From NCBI GenBank assembly GCA_958510825.1, contig OY294048.1:30593026-30657025 (forward strand): a DNA stretch of 64,000 nucleotides, read 5' to 3'. The position numbers and the translations under genes are program-made. Positions 44,611-54,178 of this stretch are shown here, one piece after another (the stretch's first letter is position 1; every line of letters begins with the position of its first letter). The notes below the pieces were generated by a model. It ran no database searches, was not told the origin of the DNA, and saw only the letters and a program-made list of their open reading frames with translations. Source of the stretch: Brachypterus glaber (taxonomy: Eukaryota > Arthropoda > Insecta > Coleoptera > Kateretidae).

Positions 44611-46138
44611 CCCTTTCGCTTCTGTAGGGACATATATGTCCCAGCAGATGTTTAAAAATACCTTTCACTCCTGTAGGGACATATATGTTCCAGCAGGTGT
44701 TCAAACAATCCTATAGCCAAAAAATGCACAGAACAGGAACATTTTAGTATTTTATAGTTCAAACTTGATATCAAGGGATATTAGTTATTAACTATAAGTT
44801 ACTAATAGGATATATTTGTGCACCTTTAAAATACTATATCGTCATCTAAAGGCTCTAACGGTCTAACTCCAAAACGTCATATTTTTCAGGAGACGTAAAA
44901 AACGATTTAAAACTTAATTATAGCAATTTAGAACTTTAAAACTAGCTTGTTCACAGGTAAAAATGTTTGAAATGTGTTAATGTATTTAAAACTTTTCATT
45001 GTTATCTATTTTATATAAATTATTTGAAAATTAAATTTTAACCACAGAATCTAAATTCACTAATGGTCTAACTCCAAGGGAAGATAAAAGAGGATACCTA
45101 TCGTATTATATCGCGTAATATTATTACAAAAAAATTATATTTTTATATTTAATATATAATATTACTACTAGGTAGGCATAATATATATACCTAGATAATA
45201 TTAATATTATAAAATTTATACATTATAAAACCTTCATAAAAATAATTAAATCCCATGAGAAAAAAATATATTTTATTTTGTAACGTTATGTTATAATAAA
45301 AATATAATAATTATTAAGCAACATTCAAAACTTAAATACCTTATTTACATTTTTGTGGTCAATATTATTAAAATCTAATATTATTAAACAATCAAATATT
45401 ATCTAACTAAATTCTAATGTATATTATTATACATAATTATGTATGTATCATAAATGTAACGAATCTTTAACAGTTTGCTGCATATTTTTTTATATTTTTT
45501 GGATTTAGTTAAGTATTTATTATTATAAAAAAGATTTAAGTTATAATTATTTTAGTTTTTTTTTCTGAAATAGAAACTTAAACATAGGGTATAAACGGGA
45601 TCCCCTGTCGAGAAATTGTTTGACATTAGTGACAGTTCTCATTTAATTGTTTTCTCACAATCATATGATGGAGTTAGCGACTTAAAATATTTACATTTTT
45701 GCATTTTTTGAGGCTGATATTGGTTTAATGCAACTTTTTATTTTAAGTATGTTGGTAATCAGATAATGAAGCAAATTTGATAAAAATATCATTTTTGAAA
45801 AATTTGGAGTTAGACAACTAGAGCCTTTAGTGGACGATATGTGACCCTGCACAAAGTAACCCAGTTATTGTGTCAAATTAAAGAATTTCTTTTTGTCGGA
45901 TTCTTATGTAGAAAGGTTTGTTACATAATAATCCGAAATTTTTATTTTTTTTTTAATTTGACACACTAACTGGGTTTGTTTGTGCAGGGTCACATACTAT
46001 TTTATATTGGGGCAAACATATCCCACTTGTTTTTTGTAAAAGAACATTAAAAAAAATCACTTGTTTCGTAGCATTTTATTTTATATACACAAAAAAAAGT
46101 TTTCGAAATTCAAAGAAAACAAATCCGGAGCGAAAGGG
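44611..46138. mobile_element. piggyBac-like non-autonomous element (TTAA target)
   Basis: TTAA (44607-44610) is followed by CCCTTTCGCTTC, and the right end GGAGCGAAAGGG is followed by TTAA (46139-46142). TTAA target duplication with CCC...GGG termini is characteristic of piggyBac elements. Just inside the left end is a two-unit ~49-bp direct repeat with TGTAGGGACATATATGT. Subterminal inverted blocks (GGTCTAACTCCAA near 44870 and TTTGGAGTTAGACAACTAGA near 45804) support element integrity. The 1.53-kb interior is AT-rich with no transposase. A MITE is nested at 45840-45994. Confidence 0.87.
45840..45994. mobile_element. MITE with TA target duplication, TIR TGTGACCCTGCACAAA
   Basis: TGTGACCCTGCACAAAGTAA at the left is mirrored by GTTTGTTTGTGCAGGGTCACA at the right except for minor changes. 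TA is present on both sides (45838-45839 and 45995-45996), as for Tc1/mariner-type insertions. It is 155 bp and lies in the right subterminal arm of the piggyBac-like element. Confidence 0.92.
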
Positions 46139-46383
46139 TTAAGATAAGATAAGATAAATTTATTTAAGGATCTCGAGAATTTTCATTCTATATAGATCTA
46201 TCCAATAATACATACATTAAATAATATTAAAAATTAATTAGATGTATACATAAAAATATATACACACATATAAATATAAATTATAAAAAAGTAGTTAATT
46301 AATAAAAACAAAATAATAAAATTAAAAGATTTTAAAAAATTATTTAAATGTTTGTACAATGATATTACCAAATCTTAGTGAAC
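46139..46383 (-). repeat. Possible LINE 3' end with AAGATAAGATAAG tail
   Basis: On the plus strand AAGATAAGATAAGATAAATT is followed by TTATTTAAGGATCTCGAGAA, reading on the minus strand as a 3' end with (ATCTT)n tail. No coding region was found upstream, so only a short 3' fragment can be suggested. Confidence 0.35.
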
Positions 46384-46451
46384 AAAGGTAAGTATAAACT
46401 AAATTAAATTGTTTGATATTTACAAATTTAAAAGATCTATATAAAACATTT

Positions 46452-46831
46452 CGACACTCCCAAGCAACAAGGACGTAACTCAAGTTAGACCCATTTTGAG
46501 TTATACTCATAGGTAAACGCCTTGAAAAAAAACACACATGGTGGTACTACTCAGATTTCTCCACAGGCCATTTTAACCAAAAGTTTACCTAAAAACACTA
46601 AAGTAAAAAATTTTAAACTTGAATATTATCAGAAACAAACAATAAATAAACAATAAATACTTATACAGTTAAATAGAGAATTTTATAAGCTTTCAAATGA
46701 CGTATCGCATGGCTTCCTTTTCCACTTCAATGATTTACTCACCCTTAAATAACAAAAAAAATATTTTAGAAATTTAGCTGTCGTGAAAAATGACAATATA
46801 TGAGTTACGGCTTTGTTGCTTGGGGGTATCG
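46452..46831. mobile_element. MITE with ATTT target duplication
   Basis: CGACACTCCCAAGCAACAAG at the left mirrors CTTTGTTGCTTGGGGGTATCG at the right, continuing into GTAACTCA / TGAGTTAC. ATTT is duplicated outside (46448-46451 and 46832-46835). It is 380 bp, non-coding, and inserted in the hammerhead retroelement copy B. Confidence 0.83.
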
Positions 46832-46840
46832 ATTTTACTA

Positions 46841-46908
46841 CTACCGATATGTGGCTCTGAAGAGTGCTAAAAAGCACAAAATCGATCAGTCACTTCGGAG
46901 GGACGACT
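46841..46908 (+). ncRNA. Hammerhead ribozyme, decayed copy 3
   Basis: CTACCGATATGTGGCT, CTGAAGA and the helix II hairpin GTGCTAAAAAGCAC are as in the 22.8-kb copies, but the following core reads AAAA instead of GAAA: the G at position 12, the general base of the hammerhead reaction, is changed to A. The outer helix I strand GTTGTCCCT is also missing because the inverted junction lies just upstream. Self-cleavage is therefore not expected. Confidence 0.85.
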
Positions 46909-46967
46909 GCGTTAATCAAACAAAAGTCGTTTTAAGGAATAGTAAAATGTTTTATAAAGGTAAGTAT

Positions 46968-47753
46968 GTTAAGAAAAAATGCTATTTTGGTATACACGCA
47001 TCATTATATGGTTTAAAATTAAATTTTACATCCGTATATATATATATATAGAAAATCGACTGGCGTTCAGACCCTAATTAACCAAAAACAAAATCAATGC
47101 ATTTTTATAACGCAGAATAGTCTAGTTATTGTTTTGTATACGGTTTAATGTTTTATTTATGAAATTCGTTTTTCCTTGTTGGACACCAAAAAGGACTTGG
47201 GCGGCATAGTGCCCAACCTTTATCTCTCCGATTTTTCTCAAATATTGCACATCCTCATCAAATAGGGTCTAGATTACTAGATTAAAAGGATTGTGCTAGA
47301 AAACGACTAGTTTTGAAGATATTTGGGTGGCTCATTTTTGACATTTCCAAAAACATGATTTACATAAATCTAAATGTCAGGACTTTTATAAAAGATAATA
47401 GGATATTTTTGCCAGATATCAGAAGAACATAAAATTTCAGTCTTAACCAAGAAAAAAATTATCACCAATTTAATTTCAATATGGCAGCCTACTAGATGCA
47501 ACTTGTCAAATTTAAAAATGCTATCCCCAAATACACCCCTAAAAATCATCCTTACGTCTCATAAAGTCGACTTATAGAAACAAAAATTTGTTTAATTTAA
47601 AGTTGCTTTAATTGTCCTACCACCGCAGCTTGTACCATGGGCGCCTCTTTTTAGAATTAAAAAAAAAATTACCAACATAAAGTTATAAATGAAAAAAGAC
47701 TAAAAATATATTAAAAAATTGTGAAGCTTTTATAATATTTAAAACTCCATTTA
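46968..47753. other. Unassigned stretch
   Basis: A short (TA)n run is at 47037-47050; no gene is recognised in the rest. Confidence 0.45.
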
Positions 47754-47835
47754 AAAGTATTGCCCCCCCTGTAAGGAATCCAGGGGGCCATGGCACACTG
47801 CCCCCCTGGGAGTCGGAGCCTATGTTTGCTAATAT
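47754..47835 (-). repeat. GC-rich dispersed repeat fragment
   Basis: On the minus strand ATAGGCTCCGACTCCCAGGG, GGCCATGGCCCCCTGG-like text and TTACAGGGGGG match the left end of the element at 51319-51930. Confidence 0.7.
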
Positions 47836-48904
47836 TTGTGTGCCAAGGGGCCGTCTAGTCCATAAATCACGTGATGCTTCCACGGGGATGAGGGTCTTGG
47901 GTCAGCGTCCCGTTATACTATCAAAAATTGTATATTGCTGATTTAAAACATAAACCTAATTACGTTTTACTTACGCTTAGGTTACAAATGTCTTCTTCTT
48001 TAAATTTTTGGCGTTGTATTGTACATTTTCGCCACTATAGACCGGGGGCTATAATATATAATATAATCGTGAGAGCTGTAATATAAAACCAACTGAACAC
48101 CTAACTAGAAGATACAAGGAAAAACTAAGCGAATCTTAGATCTAAAAATAAGCATAAGCATAGGATATATAATTAAGCGGTCAGTCTGGCGATATGTAGT
48201 GTACACTGTACAGGATTATATTTTCTTTTGAATTTTCTTGATAAATTCAGTTATTATAAGTGCTGTTGTCAGATTGGGATTATGTAATAATATCTCTAGA
48301 TTAAAAAGTGACTGAAGTTCAGGTTATAAACTATTTTGCGGATTTCTTATATAACATAACATGATATCTGATGCAGGGAAAGGAATAGACCAAAATATCA
48401 CGCATAATTATCATGGGGGTGGGATGGCCTAAAATTGCCCCTCACCATTAATATAAAATTTTGTAATATGTGTTTTTTGAAGCCCTGGTATAAAATTCCG
48501 TACAAAAAAAACATTCTCTTCTCTCATTTTAAAACGTAAGTTTACGTTTTTTATTTTTTTTTTAATCGATTTTCATCAAAAATATCATCACACTTGTACA
48601 AAACTTAATTATAATTCTTGAAATGTGAAATACGAAACTTTATCCACACTTACTCGCACCCTTTTAAATGTATATGCACTTGTTTTATAGTTTCAAATTA
48701 CAGTAATTCATTTCTTTCTGATAAAAAGCTTTTTGACGAGAACCTTAGCACTTTAGAATATAAAGTGCTAAGGTTTAGATAGATAAGATAGTACTTAACC
48801 TTCTGTTATAAATATAGGGCGGAATATTTTGGACATCGGACTGCATTCAGCATTGCTGAATACAGGTTCAGACGCACATCAATATTGTTGTAACGTATAA
48901 TTAT
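47836..48904. other. Unassigned stretch
   Basis: A perfect 15-bp hairpin (AACCTTAGCACTTTA, loop GAATA, inverted arm) is at 48741-48775. No gene is seen. Confidence 0.5.
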
Positions 48905-49760
48905 AATTGGGCCACGTTAAGCAGCAACCTACCAACCGACATTGTGAGATGACAGTAAATTGTTCAACTTTTTCCAAAATAACTTTTAAACTTTTTGACT
49001 AAAACACTTAAAATTAAACATTTGTTTCATTTGTTCATGTATCAGAACATGTACAAAATACGTAATCTTTAATTCAATTCCTGTAACAGATATTGTGTAA
49101 AATGTTTCGTAATCTATTGTCATTTCACAATGTGGGTTGGTAAACTCGGCGCATTATCTATTTGAGTAACAAATTGGATCAAGGAAGCTATGATTAGTGG
49201 TTTAGTGACTTTTAGTGACTTTTTAGTGACTTTTAGTGATATTTTTATTTTGCTTTTAAATTTTTTTGACATTTAGATTAAAGTAACTGTCAAGTTACGT
49301 CTTACAAATAATTATAAAAAGTTTTTAAAAAGTGAAAATCTGTTAAACGTTATAACAAAAGTAAGTTTTTTTATTTATAATATGCTATTACAATAAAATT
49401 TTACCCTACCTGAGCTTAAATTATGTTTTTTAAATAAAATTATGAACAGTATAATGTTAACTCTTCAAAAAAATATGTCCACATCGTTTACTGTGAAACC
49501 CTTATTTAGTACTGTATTATATTGCTTAATTTTTACAAAACAGTTGTAGATTGAAACTTTAGTTTTCTTTTTAAATATTTTTCTTGTAATTTCTTCTTGC
49601 TTTTTAATAATTATTCGGATTTTTTTTTAAACGTCAAAATAATGTTTTTATTGACAATGAATTAGAAACTTGATAGCAACCTTACATAGGGAACAAGAAA
49701 CAAATAAACATTAACTCAGTTAGATTCTGCCCTGAGTTTTTCTGCTTAATGCTGCCCATT
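48905..49760. mobile_element. MITE, AATTGGGCC family, copy 2, interrupted
   Basis: The left part (48905-49140) matches the MITE at 10858-11121 (TTGGGCCACGTTAAGCAGCA, ACAGTAAATTGTT, CATGTATCAGAACATGTACA). The right terminus TTTCTGCTTAATGCTGCCCA reappears at 49739-49758 after the element at 49143-49738. Confidence 0.87.
49143..49738. mobile_element. TA-flanked element, ends AACTCGGC / GAGTT, copy 1
   Basis: AACTCGGCGCATTATCTATT follows TA at 49141-49142. It is homologous along its length to 62343-62920 (GAGTAACAAATTGGATCAAG, TTTTACCCTACCTGAGCTTA, TGATAGCAACCTTACATAGG). Inserted into the MITE at 48905-49760, so it is the younger. Non-coding; the TA duplication suggests Tc1/mariner-type mobilisation. 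Confidence 0.82.
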
Positions 49761-51318
49761 TAGACTATACTCTAGAGTATACTCTATTTTAAATTTTACA
49801 AATACCTGTATATATCCATACCTTCATAACATAGGGGCGTATCTTCTATTTAAATAACACTGAAGATACGCCCCTATGTTATGAAGCCCTCGATATAATA
49901 CCTGTATTTAGCATTCTTATCTCTAAATGTCCTAAAACTTTAGTTATTTAATTCTAAACTGTTAAGAAATTGAAGTGGTCCACATAAAAAATGTATCGAA
50001 TTTTAAATTTAAATATTTCGAAAACTACATAAATAGCATTTTTGGTTACCGCTAGCGCGCTATGTGATTCCTACCTAAATTGAAACAAATTAAGTGGCAG
50101 CGACTAGTTATGGAAATGCTATAATTACGTAGAAATTACGTAGATAATACGAAAATATAATATAATAATATAATAGAAGGGCAACAATTACCATCTTGCT
50201 ACGTGTTTTACCTTAGTTCGGAACGATCTAAAACGTAGCCACGTAATTGTGTGGTATTTATTGGTTATTGGTTACTGCTACATGTGCATACACTCTAAAA
50301 ACATGTCCAGCAATTATTGTAGGCGATTTATTGCCAGCAATTGTTATAGTAAATTTAAAGCCAAACTGTATTTTTAAATAGCGATTGTAAAAATACCTTA
50401 ATTTTTAAAATAAATTTACAGTGCTTGACTGAATCACCGTCATGTTTTTACAGCTTTTTTACAGTTGTTCTGTGTTTTTTAATGTTACTGTGAATTCGAC
50501 CTATTGGTACAAGCACTTCCTGTATTTTTTAACAGATATTACAACCTAACCTGTGGTTTAACTTAAAATTTACAAATAACATGAAAAATTATGCGCTAGC
50601 TATAACCGCGCCATAACTCTTAATGGTAACTAAAAAGTTTTCTTACTGTTTAGTAATGGATAATGTTTCAAAAACGTAGTTTTAACATAAAATAATCTCT
50701 ATTAACATAAAATAATCTCCATATTTTATTTTAATGTGTGATTCGCCATATTGGAAAAATATTTAATTAAGCATAACACTGTCCCACAACGAAAATATAC
50801 TTGTTTTTCTGACACCACCTATCTTGAAGCATTTTTCCCCTGATTCTATCATTTGTGAGTATTTAGTTTTTTTGAATTTTTATTGTACTCTCTTTCATTA
50901 TCGAAGTATTGCATTTTTCTTAAAAATGTTTAGCATGTATTTGATGATTCACAAAATTTGAATATATTTTAAAAAGTTTTTACATTTAGCAAAATAAATT
51001 GAAAATTTAAGTTAGCAATTTATTTAAATTAAATTAACATTCTAAAATATCTTGTCACATGGAAAAAGAGTTCAAGAAATAAAATAAAATTTACACATGG
51101 AGTACAGTTAAAGTTTGCATTTTCAGTGTCAAATTGAAACGCGGTCCAGCAACTGGGCAAATTTTCGGTAAGCTCTGGTAAAAAAAAACAATGATGCACA
51201 TATTTTTTAAATTTACTTGATTTTTAAGGTGGAAATATATTTTTTAAGTCTTTCCCTTTTTTGGTCCTTTACTGGGATTTTAGTTATTTATAGCATTTAC
51301 AAGGAGAGGTATTTCTCA
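49739..51318. other. Unassigned AT-rich stretch with perfect hairpin
   Basis: A perfect 25-bp inverted repeat (arms 49822-49846 and 49862-49886, with ACATAGGGGCGTATCTTC) has a 15-base loop. A dispersed repeat shared with 7545-7615 lies at 49966-50035. No gene is seen in the rest. Confidence 0.55.
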
Positions 51319-51930
51319 ATCATAGGCGCCGACTTCGGGGGGACCCGGGGGCCATGGCCCCCTGGACTTAATACAGAGGGGCAGGCCTCCCTGGACTTAT
51401 TACAGGAGGGACGCCCCCCCCCTGGAAAATTGTCTATACTTATTATAAATCTTTGAATTCATAAAAATTTTCTCCTGTGACAATAAATTTTTCTTATAGT
51501 TTCAAATTAAAAAACTGGGTACTTGAACCTCATATTAAAAAAAAATTCTCCTGCGGCGCTAGGGATTTCTTGCATTTTTCTAAAATTTTAACTGTTTTAA
51601 AACTGAAATATACCATATAATTTGTAAAATTTCCCATATTTGTTTTAATTTAAGATTGTAAAACTTTTTGATGTACCTATTTAATGTTTTAAAATTAGAA
51701 CTTATTGGCAAGGTTGACAGTCATATCTGGTTGACAGGCATATCTGGTCAATTTTTTGAGCTTTGGCGGAGGCGCCAGAATTTGAAATTTATTTTTCTCT
51801 GTATTGGATAAGCTGTGGATTTTTTCCTGTCATATACAAAAACCCACATAATATATTATATTTTATATATTTTTCTATGTTAAAATAATTTGGGCCCCCC
51901 TGGGATTTTGAATAGTAGGCGCTTATGGTC
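51319..51930. mobile_element. Element with TIR CATAGGCGCCGACT-like ends
   Basis: The left end ATCATAGGCGCCGACTTC and the right end GTAGGCGCTTATGGT are inverted relatives, next to GC-rich GGGGGCCATGGCCCCCTGG and GGGCCCCCCTGGG blocks. The interior is AT-rich. A fragment is found inverted at 47754-47835. There is no transposase. Confidence 0.6.
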
Positions 51931-52790
51931 TCAATCGGTTTCTCTGGCTTGTATACAAAAATAAACCTAGTACTAGAACAGAACGTAATATGTCTACTTC
52001 ATAATATCTTTAAAATATTTTTACTCCATAAAGCACTTTAAAAAATGATGGCGATATGCTGATATGACAAATAATGAATTAAATGTATAGAATATAATGT
52101 ATAGGATGTATATAAATATATTATGGGATAGAAATCTTATGATGTTATGGAGTTAAGGTGTTGTAAAATGTTATAGAGTAGAAATGTTATAAAGCAGAAA
52201 ATATAAGAAGCAGATATTTATTAGATATATCCAAAGAATTGGATGGCTGAGAGGCTAATATCCTGGGACCAAAGGGAGGTAGTACAATGGGCACAGCTAA
52301 GTGGCGTATAGATAGCTACCCTCCACCCTAAAAACCATAACCATAACCATAAGCAGATATTTAATGAGTTAGTAAAGTCCATAAAGTCCATATTATAAAG
52401 CCAAGATGTTATTCTGCAATAAATTCATCATAAGCGGAATTTAAATTACAAAGAATATTTCGTATTTGTATCTTGGAATCCTAAATAAAAACCTAATTTT
52501 ATGCACAAGTTACCTAATGCTCCAATTACATTCTTACTTTACAACCGTCTTTTCTACGAAGCTAAGATAAAGTCAAATGACATTTTCATTTTGCTGGGAT
52601 TCATGTATCTATTCTTGTTAAAATTAAACTTCAAGCAACGTACAGATAACAGTAATATACAATCATTTATTTTATCTATAATTAGATGATGCTTGCAAAC
52701 ACATGTTTAGTCGTAAATAGGGGAGAAAACCATCAAAAGTTACATGTTAACAAAGTACTAAGTTTAACAAGAAAACAAGCTGTAAAGATA
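51931..52790. repeat. Spacer with minisatellite and possible retroelement 3' tail
   Basis: 52135-52200 contains GATGTTATGGAGTT, AATGTTATAGAGTAG and AATGTTATAAAGCAG, the complement of the 8369-8503 minisatellite motif. At 52225-52350 text ending in AAACCATAACCATAACCATAA resembles a retroelement 3' end with a (CCATAA)n tail, but no coding part is present. Confidence 0.5.
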
Positions 52791-52965
52791 TACAGAGCGT
52801 GTCAAAAGTCCGCCCGCCACCACTTGAACCTTTGAACTTGAAATTTAGAATACATAAATAATATACCCCAATAATTTTTTGGACTTTAACCTTTGAACGT
52901 CTTATGATATCAAGTTGAAATTTAGAATACATAAATAAACCCCAATAACTTTTTGATATACAAGG
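52791..52965. repeat. Fragment of GTGTCAAAAGTC fold-back subfamily
   Basis: TACAGAGCGTGTCAAAAGTC matches the inverted end at about 58695-58715. A block AAATTTAGAATACATAAATA with CCCCAATAA is repeated directly at about 52848 and 52917. Confidence 0.55.
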
Positions 52966-53614
52966 TTATTCTTTTAAATGGTCCACTTTTGAAGGAAATG
53001 AGATATAAACTTTAAATTTGGAGTATGTAAATCACACAATAAAAATTATCATTTAACATATTTATCAATTTTTTGTTCAGTGAGGTGGCGCCAGGGGGAG
53101 AACAATATTTCAAATGGCACCCTAGATCATATGATAAGTCATTTTAAAGAGCTTAAAATTATCTGTTTGGCTGGTTAAGATTCTTATTGTTCAAAATTTT
53201 TAATATTTTGTGCATAAATATCAAGAATTTTACATGAAAATGATAAATAATTAGTCTTAAATAATATCATGTATTAAATATTTGGACCTTTTTGAGCAAA
53301 AATTACACAATTAATTTTTCAAAACTACTGAAAATTTTGAAGAAAAAGAAATCTTAAAAAAATGTTAAAAAATAAATAGCTCTATAGTTGAATAGAAAAT
53401 TATAGGCTCTTTAACATAACTTATTACAAGACCTAGGCTGAAATTTAAAATATTGTCCACCACTGCCCCCTGACGTCGCCACCGAATAAAAAATTTAAAA
53501 ATATGAAAAATTATAGTTTTTGTTATGTAATATGCAAATTCCAAATATAAAGTTTATATCTCATCCCGTTTAAAAGTTACGGTGGGTGTAACATTTAAAA
53601 GAATAACCCAGGGG
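52966..53614. mobile_element. ~650-bp fold-back element
   Basis: GGTTATTCTTTTAAATGG and GAGATATAAACTTTAAATTT at the left mirror AAGTTTATATCTCATCCC and ATTTAAAAGAATAACCC at the right. The inner GTGAGGTGGCGCCAGGGGG mirrors CCCCCTGACGTCGCCACC. Non-coding. Confidence 0.78.
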
Positions 53615-53715
53615 GTTGATTCATTGATTGATTGATGAAGAGAAACAAGATGAGGATTCGTACCTCAAACACTGCGGTCACCTGCGGGCCTATTGTGTTA
53701 TTCTTGAGTCTCTTG

Positions 53716-53907
53716 CTAGTCAAACAGCTTCGTTTCCTTTATCAGGCTTACTAGGCTGTTTACTAAATTTGCATTGGAGAGCATAGCTTCTGAGTTACCA
53801 TTTCCCGGTTGCCGGTATCTCCAGCGGTGTAGAGCCACGCAGTCAAAGAGAACATGAGAGGCTGTTTCCGCCTCCTCATTACACAGTCTGCATATTGGCT
53901 CATCACT
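53716..53907 (-). pseudogene. C-terminal zinc-knuckle part of the RNase H LINE polyprotein
   Basis: Translates as DEPICRLCNEEAETASHVLF and onward to a stop at 53716-53718. The CxxC...HxxxxC arrangement is the usual C-terminal knuckle following the GHCHLRKHMH segment in these LINEs. That segment is at about 56660-56700, on the far side of the inserted LINE, so this is the displaced end of the same protein. Confidence 0.87.

Positions 53908-53910
<3 letters not shown>

Positions 53911-53949
<39 letters not shown>
53911..53949. repeat. (GATA)n microsatellite / LINE tail
   Basis: About ten GATA units at the 3' end of the minus-strand LINE. Confidence 0.95.
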
Positions 53950-54178
53950 TTATTCTTGCTAAAAAAATTACAAACGTCAGAAAAAAATACAGTAGAGAAA
54001 AAAAAAATTAAACATAAAATATTAAAAGTCTAGATCATTGAAGTTATTATCTAAATATTCTTCAAGGCTATAGAATGCCTTTTTAATTAAATAAAATTTT
54101 ATACGCTTTACAAAAACAGAAAATGACATACATCTAAAATTTGTAGGTAACACATTAAAAAATTTTATGCAGTAGTAG

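Larger units (their letters stand above)
46396..46955. mobile_element. Hammerhead-bearing retroelement insertion, copy B (decayed, with nested MITE)
   Basis: Flanked by the 12-base duplication AAAGGTAAGTAT (46384-46395 and 46956-46967). The left part (46396-46451) is a minus-oriented unit end identical to 22743-22800, with AAACTAAATTAAATTG first. The right part (from 46832) is plus-oriented and carries a damaged hammerhead. Without the nested MITE the two parts join at ATTTTACTAC, an inverted junction with short shared sequence. The same start AAACTAAATTAAATTG as in copy A sets the element's end. Confidence 0.82.

Noticed and set aside
46800..47051. 83-codon frame over the third hammerhead
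   Set aside because: It runs across the MITE border, the ribozyme relic and flanking DNA, so it is not a gene.
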